From positions 8,062,001-8,122,000 of the forward strand of contig NC_088319.1 of NCBI RefSeq assembly GCF_910592395.1: a stretch of DNA of 60,000 nucleotides, in the 5' to 3' direction. The stretch comes from Lineus longissimus (taxonomy: Eukaryota > Nemertea > Pilidiophora > Heteronemertea > Lineidae). The notes beneath the pieces were generated by a model, which did not search any database, had not been told where the DNA came from, and saw nothing but the letters and a program-made list of their open reading frames with translations. Of this stretch, positions 21,832 to 31,489 are shown in pieces. Each line of letters opens with the position of its first letter. The stretch's first letter is position 1. Position numbers and translations under genes: made by a program.

Positions 21832-22045
21832 CTCCCGTGTATATCTTTCCCTTATAACCAAATCTGTATTGTTCTGGACTCTTGTAAGGAGATGGCGACT
21901 TGAACTCAGGATTAGGATCATAATCTGTGGCAAAATTTCTCGTAGATGTAGTGAAGGTGGATGATACAAATCTACCATAAATCCTCTGGGATAAGGAGCT
22001 GCTGCAAAATGCTGCGAGATGACTAACAGATCTAATCATGTTCAT
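21832..22045 (-). CDS. MRPL51: Mitochondrial ribosomal protein L51 (mL51), first coding exon with targeting peptide
   Basis: Starting at the ATG at 22045-22043, the exon codes for 71 residues and one extra base. The N-terminus MNMIRSVSHLAAFCSSSL is rich in Ser and Arg with no acidic residue, as expected of a mitochondrial targeting peptide; a second Met two codons on could also start. The rest reads through SPSPYKSPEQYRFGYKGK to IYTG and a strong GGAG/GTAAGC donor at 21831-21826. The total protein would be about 187 residues, longer than the human one (about 128), as in other invertebrates. Just upstream, TTCCTTTTTCTGCTCAG-TTTCAG (AG at 22054-22053) looks like a splice acceptor, so a non-coding first exon and the promoter may lie further right. 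A mobile element begins at 22110. Confidence 0.8.
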
Positions 22046-22109
22046 TTCACTTCTGAAACTGAGCAGAAAAAGGAACTCATTCACTAATTTTCTGGAAATA
22101 TGACTTTAA

Positions 22110-23179
22110 TGAAACAGCCATGGGCCATTGTGCTCATCATATAGTTATTTGATGCTTTGGAATTCATCCTAGTAAAGAAACATTGTACATGTATAGTATA
22201 TAGGTCAAACCAAAGTCGGTATGACATGTGATGTATCGTTGCTTGGAGTAAGTACCATAAGAATATCACCAAAAACAAGTCACTAATAAACAAGATATTG
22301 CACTTTTTACCTATTTTAGTTTTAGCCTCCTGGTGGTCTAGTTGAGTACCAGATCAGATAATTCAGTGTCCGAAGTTACATGACGTAGGGAGTCATGTGT
22401 ACCAAAGTTCGTAGCTTTAGTGGTTACGAAACATGCCATAGTTACACTCAAACGACCAATTTACACCATTTGACCTCTGTGACCTTGAAAAGCAGGTCAA
22501 ATCAAAAACTCATATGATATGTGATGTATCCTTGCTAGGAAAACCTACCATCAAAATGTTATTGAAAAGAATCACTAATAAGCGAGATATCACACTTTCT
22601 AGGTTTTCACTTTTGGCCCCCTGGTGGCCAAGTCGAGAATCAGACCAGACTGAAATTCAAGGTCAGAGGTCACCTGACCTAGAGGGTCCTTTGCACAAAG
22701 TCTCAAGTTCATAGCCTTAGGGGTTAATACACACGCCACAGTTACGCTCAAATGCCCAATTTACGCCATATGACCTCTGTGACCTTGATAAGAATGTCAA
22801 AACAAAAACCCATATCATAAGTGATGAATCCTTGCCAACAGTATCTACCATAAAAAAATTTCAAAAAACGAATCAGTAATAAGCGAGATATGGCACTATT
22901 CAAATATTTGGTTTTGGCCCACTGGTGGCCAAGTTAAGAATCAGACCGAACCGAAAATCAGTGTCACAGGTCATCTGACCTAGGGAGTCATGTGTACCAA
23001 ATTTCAATTCATAGCTTTATTGGTTAAGAAACGTGCCACAGTTACACTCAAACAGCAAATTTACGCCATTTGACCTCTGTGACCTTGAAAAGTAGGTCAA
23101 ATTAAAAACTCGTATGATATGTGATATATCCTTGCTAGGAATACCTACCATAAAAATTTCATCAAAAACAAATCACTAA
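22110..23179 (+). mobile_element. Helentron-like element, subfamily B type, lacking its 3' end
   Basis: Starts TGAAACAGCCATGGGCCATTG followed by GTGCTCATCATA. Three monomers follow (GAAACGTGCC-type phrases at about 22427, 22727, 23027), with NR half-site clusters and one exact CTCF-like core at 22616. There is no microsatellite or 3' hairpin; another element 5' end begins at 23180. Its start lies only 65 bases upstream of the MRPL51 start codon. Confidence 0.6.
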
Positions 23180-23450
23180 TGAAATAGGGCCATGTGCCAG
23201 GGGCCATCTGCTCACCTCGGGTAATGTAATGCATGTCAATTGCAGTGGATATGGGGAGAACAGTTTCTGGCTAGTTTCACCAGTTTTGATTCCATTGAAT
23301 AATATTATTCTTCTTGGCTCAAAGGCAGAAGAGAAAATAACCGGTACCATCTAACTATAGCATTTTGGTTAAAAAGTTGACTAAATTTCAGGGTTATTGA
23401 AGAGTGTACATGTCACATGGAAATTGGTTGACATCTGTTCAACAGTTTAG
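23180..23450 (+). mobile_element. Helentron-like element 5' end fragment
   Basis: Begins TGAAATAGGGCCATGTGCCA, continues CTGCTCACCTCGGGTAATG. The first 90 bases match the fragment at 31341-31430 (shared GCAGTGGATATGGGGAGAAC). Truncated before the monomers' end; no hairpin. Confidence 0.5.
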
Positions 23451-24505
23451 GAGTAATAGGTGTGAGATATTTGACCCGCTTTATCCTTAGTAATTTTGAT
23501 TTGCCCGTGTTTCGGGTAGTATTTGTTTGTGACGTAATTTCCGTAAGAATATTATGGGATGTTCGTTTTTCTAGCCATGCGTTGCATTGTCTGTATAAGA
23601 AATGTCAAAAGATGTTAAAAGAATCACTTCAGGGCAAAGAAAATAATGTATACGGTGGAGAGGCCATCAGCCGTAGGGTCTTTAACATCCGTAAGTGTGT
23701 GTTGATATACCATGTACAGAACAATCCATCGTAATGTCCTAAAGTAGCCCCGGGAAAGTAGCTTCAGTTTAGCTTAACCATGTTAACTAAGGTTGATATA
23801 CAGAAGAAGCACATGTAGTTCATTTAACCCTTTCGCGTCCACATACTTTTATAGTGTACCGTAGTCTCTGGCCGCATACTTTTTTGGAAGAATGCAGAAA
23901 ATGAAATTTTTTGCTAAAAAAATCATAGAACTTTTGTTGCTTGGAATATGAAGGCGAAACTTTTACAAACTAATGGCAAGACCTTTAGCTACATGAACAT
24001 AGTCAAAGTTTTCAAAAATTTTAACCCCTTGGGGTCTAAAATCTGGGGTCATTTGGTGCAAAAAGGGAATTTTTTTTTTATTTTTTACTTCAAAACGTTT
24101 AGAAAGTTTATTTCACTCAATACAGCTTTGAAACTTTCAGGAAATGATGATAAGAACATAAGCTAATAGCATGTAGTGTTTCAGGTCAAAAGATTAAACC
24201 CTTGTAGGCAAAATATTACAGTAACTGAGTGCAAGGGTCGAAATTTTTTTCACATTTTTCAATGATTATGAACGGTTTTGAAATGAATCAAAATGGTTTA
24301 CCTTTAGTTATTTATCACTGAAAACATTAAATTTTGGGAGGAAACATTCAAAGAACAATATAGAAGACAAGCTTTTGTTGTATCCCCCCCCCCCCCCCCC
24401 CCGGGCTTGGGGGTCGTGGGGGGGTCGTAGGGGGCATGATTCGGATCATAGCTGATAAATGCTAAAAAAAACACTTTTCAATTACCAGCTTGTTTGTTGA
24501 ATTAA

Positions 24506-24754
24506 TTAGGCAGATGTATGCCACAGCTTGAAGCAGGGGGTGATGTGGAGGGCTACCTGGCACTTAGGGCATTGGACTGATGACTCCGGCCTGGGGAGAG
24601 CACGTGGAAGGTCGTGGTTCACAACATATGGATTTGGATCCTTTCGACATTGTGCACAAATGCGCAACTTCCTCCGTCTCTTCATCCCAGGTGTAGCATC
24701 CTGAAAAGGAAGATCTTCAGGCCAATGCTCAGAGTATCTTGCCTCCAGCCTCAC
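24506..24754 (-). pseudogene. piggyBac transposase, C-terminal cysteine-rich domain
   Basis: The frame ends with the Cys-rich zinc-binding domain of piggyBac transposases: RRRKLRICAQC, then CPKC, then PCFKLWHT close to the stop at 24506. In the family this domain binds the terminal repeats. Spacing (C-x2-C, about 31 residues, C-x2-C, 9, C-F-x2-W-H-T) fits. With the N-terminal piece 14 bases upstream in another frame, this shows an internal deletion of the catalytic part. Confidence 0.75.
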
Positions 24755-24767
24755 AGCATCTCCTGCA

Positions 24768-24896
24768 TCAGAGAATCAGAGGTTCAGGGCTTGCACTTTG
24801 ATAATCCATCTGATCGTCTTCATCGTCGCTATCTCCCCCAAAATCATCTTCAGAATCCATATGCATAAAAATCTGGGCTATCTCATCAGTTTCCAT
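24768..24896 (-). pseudogene. piggyBac transposase, N-terminal acidic segment
   Basis: From the ATG at 24896 the frame reads METDEIAQIF, then an acid-rich stretch DSEDDFGGDSDDEDDQMDY, the usual N-terminal feature of piggyBac/PGBD transposases. It stops at 24768 near the join to the C-terminal piece. The approximately 400-500 residue catalytic region expected next is missing. Confidence 0.55.
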
Positions 24897-25658
24897 CTTT
24901 TCTGAAAAGAATACCGGTAAGTGTTTTCTAACTAAGCCACTTTGATTCGGCTCACAAAATACCTGCAGGGACAAGTGCACTTTGATGATGAGAAACATTA
25001 CAATATATATGTCCTGTTATACTTCAGGGTTTGGGCCACTCCAACAAAAAGGTACCTGAAGCCTTCAAACACCCATACCTTGGCAAATCACAATCCTCAG
25101 GATGCATTTGAGATCACTGAGAAATGCATAAAACATGCAAGAGAGAAAAATATAGTGTACAAATCGTATAATCTGATGAAGAAGGGAGGCTGTATAGCAT
25201 AGGCCTGAACTGTTCAGCACGTGGCCTCACAAAAACATCACTAAAACCACTCAAATCCTAGCTAAAACTGGCAATCAATGTATTTCTGAGACTTCTGGAC
25301 TTAAAACTACGTGTTAGTAACAGTTACATGTGTAAATAGGGCTTTTACCTATGGCTAGCAAAATCGAAATCCAGGAACAAATATCACACCATGCACGTGG
25401 TAAGATGCCCGACTAAAAGGTCAATACCAGCTCCCAAACCGCCAATATAAGGTGTCAAAATTTGTATAGATGGCGATACTATCTACGAAGCAGACAGTGT
25501 GCTCGTATTTTATCCCTAGTACACATAGTAGGCTCTACAAGCATTTGAATCGGGGAAGATAGGGTCCCGGACATGGCCGGGAGCGGCTGTCAACTGTTGG
25601 GAACGCAACCCGGCATGCCCGGGAGCGGACGCGAAAGAGTTAAAGAGATTTAATATAA

Positions 25659-26288
25659 AGGCCATTTAGACGGCAGGCGGAAAAACCACACTTGGATTGG
25701 ATCGGATGCGATCCGATTGAACCACATTCAGGTCTCGAAAATTGCGCGCATTTAGACGATCAGCGCAATCCGAGCTCATTTGGACGCATTTCTATAGCTT
25801 TGGAACTCTCCAATACCTGTTGGTTGTGGAGGTGTAAAAAAATTGGTTTGGTACTTGCACCGCATTTCTTCGCGGGAAATTTCGCGGGATCGAACACATC
25901 GCTATCCGTAAACCGATCCGCCTTAGCCATAGCTTGATTGAAAAAAATCGCAAATTAGTCCGTGAAAAAAACACTTCAACTCACAATCTCACTCTCCGCG
26001 CCAAAAACACAATTCTTGTGCAACGCAAAACGTTTCAAGTAACAACTCACACGTTAGTGCGCATGCGCCCAGGTAGAATGAAACCAGATTGGGTATCAAT
26101 TTGGGTTAAGACAACACTATTGATCCGGATGCATCCAGATTAAAACTACCTCGATCGATGGTTTTCTTTTAATCCGGATGGGACCACATTGATCCGGATC
26201 ATTTTGCATTTAGACGAGAAAAATTTAAAACGCATTCGGATTCAATCGGATCGCATGTGGTTTTTTTCATGTCGTCCAAACAGCCCTA
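25659..26288. mobile_element. Fold-back MITE with imperfect terminal inverted repeats
   Basis: The left end (AAGGCCATTTAGACGGC... AAAAACCACA) pairs with the right end (TGTGGTTTTT...GTCCAAACAGCCCTAT) and the next stretch (GGATGCGATCCGATTGAA) pairs with TTCAATCGGATCGCATG. The interior carries several GATCCGGAT repeats. Total about 630 bases, no transposase. I could not settle the target duplication. It lies 16 bases right of the piggyBac element's TTAA. Confidence 0.5.
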
Positions 26289-26940
26289 TTAAGTAGTGTT
26301 CATTATTGTTTATTTCAGAAAACCACGTGCACATACAGTATGTAAATAAAGAACACATAGTGTGTGTATAGGAAATGGCACAAGACTTTCGTTTCATCAT
26401 TGATCAACAAAGAAATGGCTGGCCGCTCCATCATAGGACTTTGTTGGATTTTGAAGATGGCAGCCTGGCGGCAAATAATTGTCATGGGATTTGACTGAAA
26501 ATTAGGGATATTGATAAGACTACATAGATACATAATAACAAGTAATTTGGTTGCAATCCGATCATTAGTTTCGGAGTAATAGGACTTTGTTTACTTTCCA
26601 AGATGGCCGCCTGGCAGCCATATTGGTCAATGGATTTGACTGAAAATCAGGGACGTTGTAGAGAGTACACAGATACACAATCACATGAAATTTGGTTTGA
26701 ATCGGACTTTGCTTAATTTTTAAGATGGCCGCCTGGGTCAAATCAAAAACCCGGGTGATATGTTACTTAACCTTATTAGATACACGCACTATAAAAATTT
26801 TGTCACTCTACGTACAATCATTAGCTTCAAAAAGGCAAAAAACCAATTTCCAAGATGGCCGCCTGGAGGCCAGAAAGTAGGTCATATTGCGAAAAAGAAA
26901 AAAAAATCTGGGCATATTGCCAAAAGCTACCATCACACCA
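26289..26940 (+). repeat. Dispersed ATGGCCGCCTGG repeat, several partial copies
   Basis: Phrases such as CAAGATGGCCGCCTGGCAGC, GGATTTGACTGAAAAT and ATCACATGAAATTTGG recur at about 130-140 bases (26455, 26600, 26725, 26855). The same repeat flanks the MITE at 6801. No gene. Confidence 0.5.
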
Positions 26941-27291
26941 AGTTTTAGCCATCTAGCCCTAGCGGTTAAGAAACGTGCCACAGGATACGACGACGGACGA
27001 CGACAACGACAGACGCCGGACACAGCGCTATTGTATAGACTCCCCGAACGGTGAGCCAATAAGTGAGATATCACACTATCTATGTTTTCAGTTTTGGCCC
27101 CCTTGTGGCCAAGTTAAGAATCAGACCGGACCAAAATTAAGTGTCAAAGGTCATCTGACCTAGGGGGTCATGTATACAAAGTTTTGAGTCCATTGCCTCA
27201 GCGGTTTAGAAACGTGCCACTGTTTTTGAAATAAAATATGATGGACGACGACGACAACGGACACTGCGGTGTCATATACGGTGAGCCAAAA
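26941..27291 (+). mobile_element. Two adjacent subfamily B element 3' ends
   Basis: The first ends at about 27058 (GACTCCCCGAACGGTGAGCC then AATAAG) after a short GAC tract; the second, one monomer long, ends ATACGGTGAGCCAAAAA at 27291. Both lack 5' ends. Confidence 0.55.
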
Positions 27292-27542
27292 ATGACTTTA
27301 AATATGCCAGTTAGGTAATTGGTTATAGCCCAACCAAGCTTCAAGCTAGCACCTGCCGATTCGACTATTCCAGTTTTACTCGTCATGTACATGTATGGTG
27401 CAGATAAATTCACAGCATAATGGGGAGCTTTATCAAGCCCTGGCGGGCATGTAGCCTTATATCCAAACTGTATCACCCAGAAGTATTAAGGTAGCAGGAA
27501 GGGTTGGGCGTTTGTGGTTTCTGAGTCTGAGGGGGTTGGTGT

Positions 27543-27606
27543 CTGTTGACTGTGCTTTAAGAGAGACTAGGCATGGCGCCAGTCTCTCTTAAAGCACAGT
27601 CAACAG
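27543..27606. repeat. Perfect 26-bp hairpin with 12-base loop
   Basis: Arms at 27543-27568 and 27581-27606 are exact complements (CTGTTGACTGTGCTTTAAGAG...), loop AGGCATGGCGCC. The right arm, loop end and following 20 bases recur as a direct repeat at 27926-27982, without the left arm. Confidence 0.75.
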
Positions 27607-27845
27607 GCATTTGGTCTCAGTATTTGGGTTTTGATTGCCATGACTGTACCCCTGTAAAAGTCAGAGGAGGAGAAGTTTGGAATGATGAAAGCATTGAAGA
27701 AGAAGAAAATGTTATTATTGAGGAAAGCAAAATTTATTATGAGACGAGAAGGCAGTGTCCTGACTTGATTATTTTGAAAATGGCAGTCTGAACACATTAA
27801 AAGGTGGAACATGGCATTTTATCGACTTTGAAGTGTTCCGCAGTT

Positions 27846-29120
27846 AAAGGGAGACTATAGGCAGCAGCTAGGTAGGCAAGATAAAGTCATACAAATTTGC
27901 CAATAGGGGTCAGTCATATCTCTAGGCATGGCGCCAGTCTCTCTTAAAGCACAGTCAAGAGGCATTTGGTCTTAGTATTTGGGTAAGTACAGAATCAAGG
28001 CAGCTCAGAGAGCAATGATTGAACGATGCTGTGGACAAGTCCAAGGATACTGCATCAGTCACGACCAACTTCTCATCAGAAAGCGTCACCACCAGCATAT
28101 TCAATGTTCAGTTCCAACCTGTACCAGTCCAATGCACGCCTGTCATGGTCAGCAGTGGTCAGCTTAGCGCGATATGGAACATTCTTCCGAAACTCAAGCG
28201 AGGGAAGTCTGCTCATTAGCCTATCTCGCGCACTGCTCCTTCTTGTCAAACATCGTAGTGAAATCGTGGTACAGTGGGGCGTCCTCGAGGATTGCAGCTG
28301 GTCGGACAGACGTGAGGTGGAATGTGGGCGGCTGCACTTCTTCGTTGATGTGCGATGGCAGATAGCACAGTTGTTGCGTTGCATGACAGCTGAAAGTGAA
28401 TGTGATATCATAGAACTGAGGCGTTTGCAATGAGACTATAGGTGAAGTAGAAGCAAGGAGTGAAATGGGCCATCTTCCAGTGACTAATATACAGAGTAAG
28501 GGCACTGGGTGTTGTTAGATTCAGCATTGAATGTATTCCTCGTACAAGCGTGAATAGTGTGGACATACAGTGAGAGGTGAGAGACCCCTATTGACTACTT
28601 CTTGTAACTTTATCTTGGATATTATATTAGTATTGAACTTCTAGCCATGGAATATGAAGAAATTGAAGTTGTAGGCATGGAATATGAAAAATTATTCAAC
28701 GGTGAAAGACATTATTCCATGAGGCTTTGCCGTGATCGCAAAGGACGCGACGCGATTGGTTCACATGCTAATGAGGTATGACAATGATAATTACCTCTAT
28801 AATGCTACTTGGATAGCGACTGTGTTGTTGATTGCAACAGTGGTCTATGTCAATGTGTGCCTGTAATGTCAATGAAGTATGATGAGGTGATGACGATAGT
28901 GCAATTATTAAATATTGGCAAGAGATCATACTACAACATAGGTCTTGTTTTTGACAGATGACTGTGCGACATTCCCATTGGGTCTTGTTAGAGTCAGCGC
29001 TGCATGTATTCCTTGTACAAGCTTGAATAGTTGTGACGACTTTCAGGGGTGAGAGACCCCTATCGGCTACTTCGGCTAACTTTATCTTGCCTACCTAGCT
29101 GCTAGCAATAGTGCCCCTTT
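27846..29120. mobile_element. Candidate DNA transposon derivative with about 65-bp inverted ends
   Basis: The left end (AAAGGGAGACTATAGGCAGC, AGCTAGGTAGGCAAGATAAAGT, then ATAGGGGTC) is matched in inverted orientation at 29040-29120 (GACCCCTAT..., ACTTTATCTTGCCTACCTAG, ...GTGCCCCTTT). The 25-base core is perfect. The interior has coding-like sequence on the minus strand (28000-28505) in two frames, for example SLEFRKNVPYRAKLTTADHD, of a family I do not know; 28150-28280 recurs at 30110-30230. Interior parts are duplicated locally (28510-28620 against 28985-29095; 28790-28960 against 29155-29325). Confidence 0.5.
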
Positions 29121-31340
29121 ATCAAGACTGAAACCCACTGTGTGGGGCTAAGAAATTACCTTTATAATCCTAGTTGGATAACCACTAGATGATTTGAAGA
29201 GTGCTCTGTGGATGTGTGCCTGTAATGTCAATGAAAGTATGATGAGGTGATGACGATAGTGGAATGACGAAATACTGGAAAGAGATCTATTCCTAGAAGA
29301 ACATATGTCCTGTTTTGACTAGGTGGCGCATTTTAGAATCAGCAGTGAGCACTGTGTGTAACATGGTGGAGGCAGCGGAGATAATAACTGTGTCGAAAGT
29401 ATTGTTATAGGGCCTTCCCTAGGCCCATGGGGTTAAATTTACAATCCATGATTGAAAAGACGTAGTTTGATCGCATTCAACTATAAATCCATTGAACAGT
29501 TGTGTTCCTTTAGTCAACCGATGACCTTTTGTTGGGCCATGATCGGGGATTGTAAACTGTAAATGTATTATGGACTGGGAGACGGGGGAAACACAAGTGA
29601 AATAGACCAAAACAAGTGATTTTGGGGCTTTGGTTTAGACGCATGCCCCACATGCGCCATGCGGGATTATACGGTTCATGTGAACTTGTTGACATCTACA
29701 TGATCTAGTGCTGTTATTGGTCATGGTACATGGTAGGCCTATAAATCATCATGGCTATATGTTTCAGGAAAAGCTCGGAGTAAAATGAACTGCCGATGAA
29801 TAATGATGTTGTTCATGTTTACCATGTTTACCATGTTTACTAGTACATAGCCATAGGGTATGCACTGGCCAGTGCACTTTCTGCACGTCGTCATGGTCAT
29901 GTACGTGATACCTTGCATATTTTGTTTTTTGAATGCGCATGCTTTTTGGGCAAAATCACTTGTACCAACACTAATGAATAATGTCTTCTTATCCCTATGA
30001 CTCCATACACAGTGAGGGCATTGTCCCATTCCCATCAAATGGTAACTTATTGTACCGTATTCGGGTGGAAGTTGGGGAGCAGATACCTACCGTTGCACGC
30101 CTGTCATAAATCAGCAGTGATGAGCTTAGCGCGATATGGAACATTCTTCAGAAACTCAAGCGAGGGAAGTCTGCTCATTAGCATATCTCGCGCACTGCTC
30201 CTTCTTGTCAAACATCGTAGTGAAATCGTAATGGAAAACGTCTGGCTTTGCGCCAGACGTTGAGACTAATAAGTGAAGAACTAATAGGTAAAGAACTTCT
30301 ACTTGCGCGAGACTGCTCTGATAAAATTATCATTGCAGAGACTACGGTGACGTACACATATATTTTTTACAATCAAAAATGCCCTCAAAAGACGACATGG
30401 AATGATTATTTTATTGATATTTCCTACTATATACCTTCCAATTATCACTTTATACAAATAGATCGGCGTTAGGTCGCATGCTTTTCTTTCCTGGTGACAC
30501 TATAAAGCAAAATAGTTGCAACCCCGTAAATGCGCTATAAGTCCAATAATAAGTGACGGTGACCCGTTATAAATGTTTCGCCAGCTTCGCTTTTTTGCCG
30601 CTACGCGGCGCGTTGGGCCCTTGCGTCTAGCTCAACATACCAAAACCTACTTCAATCGACATCACCCAAATTAATGCACCAAACTCAGTTCGATTTTTTG
30701 GATATTCACCGAACTTTGTTTTTCTAATACATTATGTAGCAAGGCCACTTTTAACATGATTCACAATGCTGCACTGTGTAACGTCAAGACCACAAACCCG
30801 ACCACGCTGAACCGCCATATCGACAATGTCCTTTAAAACGGGAATCCCCCGTCATCATTTTCAAATTATTGAGCCGATGCACCGGGCTATCCGAATATGG
30901 AATAAAATATGTGGGCATCTATTCTTGGAGTCGGGGAATCACGGGGGGGGGGGGGAATAACGATGGGGAATCCCCGGATTGTGGGCCCATTTTTTTGCAG
31001 TAAGGTTGTCACTTGCATCTTTCTATAGCGATCAAGTGAGTTTGGCTCTGAGAAAGCAAGGAATATACAACGATTAGATCAAATTATTCACAAGTTCGAT
31101 GACTCTGATGATGATTTAGGACCTCTACATATGGGGAATCTGACATCCTTGTCAAGCTCACCAAAAGTTGACCCCCCCCCCAAAAAAAAATATTTCATAT
31201 ATAATTTCTTTATTTTATTAGCTTATATATGAATATAACTTGTAATACATGATTTTGAATACCAACAATACATAAAGATAATTGAAAAATTCATGTCTGA
31301 ATTTGTGAAATCCTCAAAAAAATAGGTGGCAAGTGCAAAA
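29121..31340. other. Unassigned, with duplicated pieces of the preceding element
   Basis: 29155-29325 repeats part of the element to the left; 30110-30230 repeats 28150-28280 (CGATATGGAACATTCTTC...AAACATCGTAGTGAAATCG). ACCATGTTT is repeated three times at 29820-29845. A hairpin AACGTCTGG-CTTTGCG-CCAGACGTT lies at about 30236-30260. A G14 run is at about 30945 and a C-rich tract at 31173. No gene recognised. Confidence 0.3.
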
Positions 31341-31430
31341 TGAAATGGTCCACCGACCATGTGCTCACCTTGGGTAATGTTAACGCATGTCATTTGCAGC
31401 GGATATGGGGAGAACAGTTTTGGTCATTGA
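31341..31430 (+). mobile_element. Helentron-like element 5' end fragment
   Basis: TGAAATGGTCCACCGACCAT then GTGCTCACCTTGGG; the next bases match 23220-23265. Truncated after about 90 bases. Confidence 0.5.
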
Positions 31431-31489
31431 TATATTGGGACGAGGTTAGGTATCACACACCAGGTGACTAACTAGAAATATATAACGCA

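Larger units (their letters stand above)
23828..25639 (-). mobile_element. piggyBac-like element, internally deleted, with TTAA target duplications
   Basis: The left end CCCTTTCGCGTCC (23828-23840) and the complement of the right end CTCTTTCGCGTCC (25627-25639) match at 12 of 13 positions, and each is bounded by TTAA (23824-23827, 25640-25643). Inside, the minus strand codes for N- and C-terminal pieces of a piggyBac transposase that abut at about 24760 (separate entries). The DDD catalytic core is gone, so the element could only have moved in trans. A C17 run is at about 24386-24402. The short 13-bp ends and the 1.8 kb size fit a deletion derivative. Confidence 0.8.

Noticed and set aside
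28026-28433. Plus-strand 135-residue frame
   Set aside because: It overlaps a more protein-like minus-strand reading of the same duplicated segment, and the plus-strand frame has no recognisable domain.
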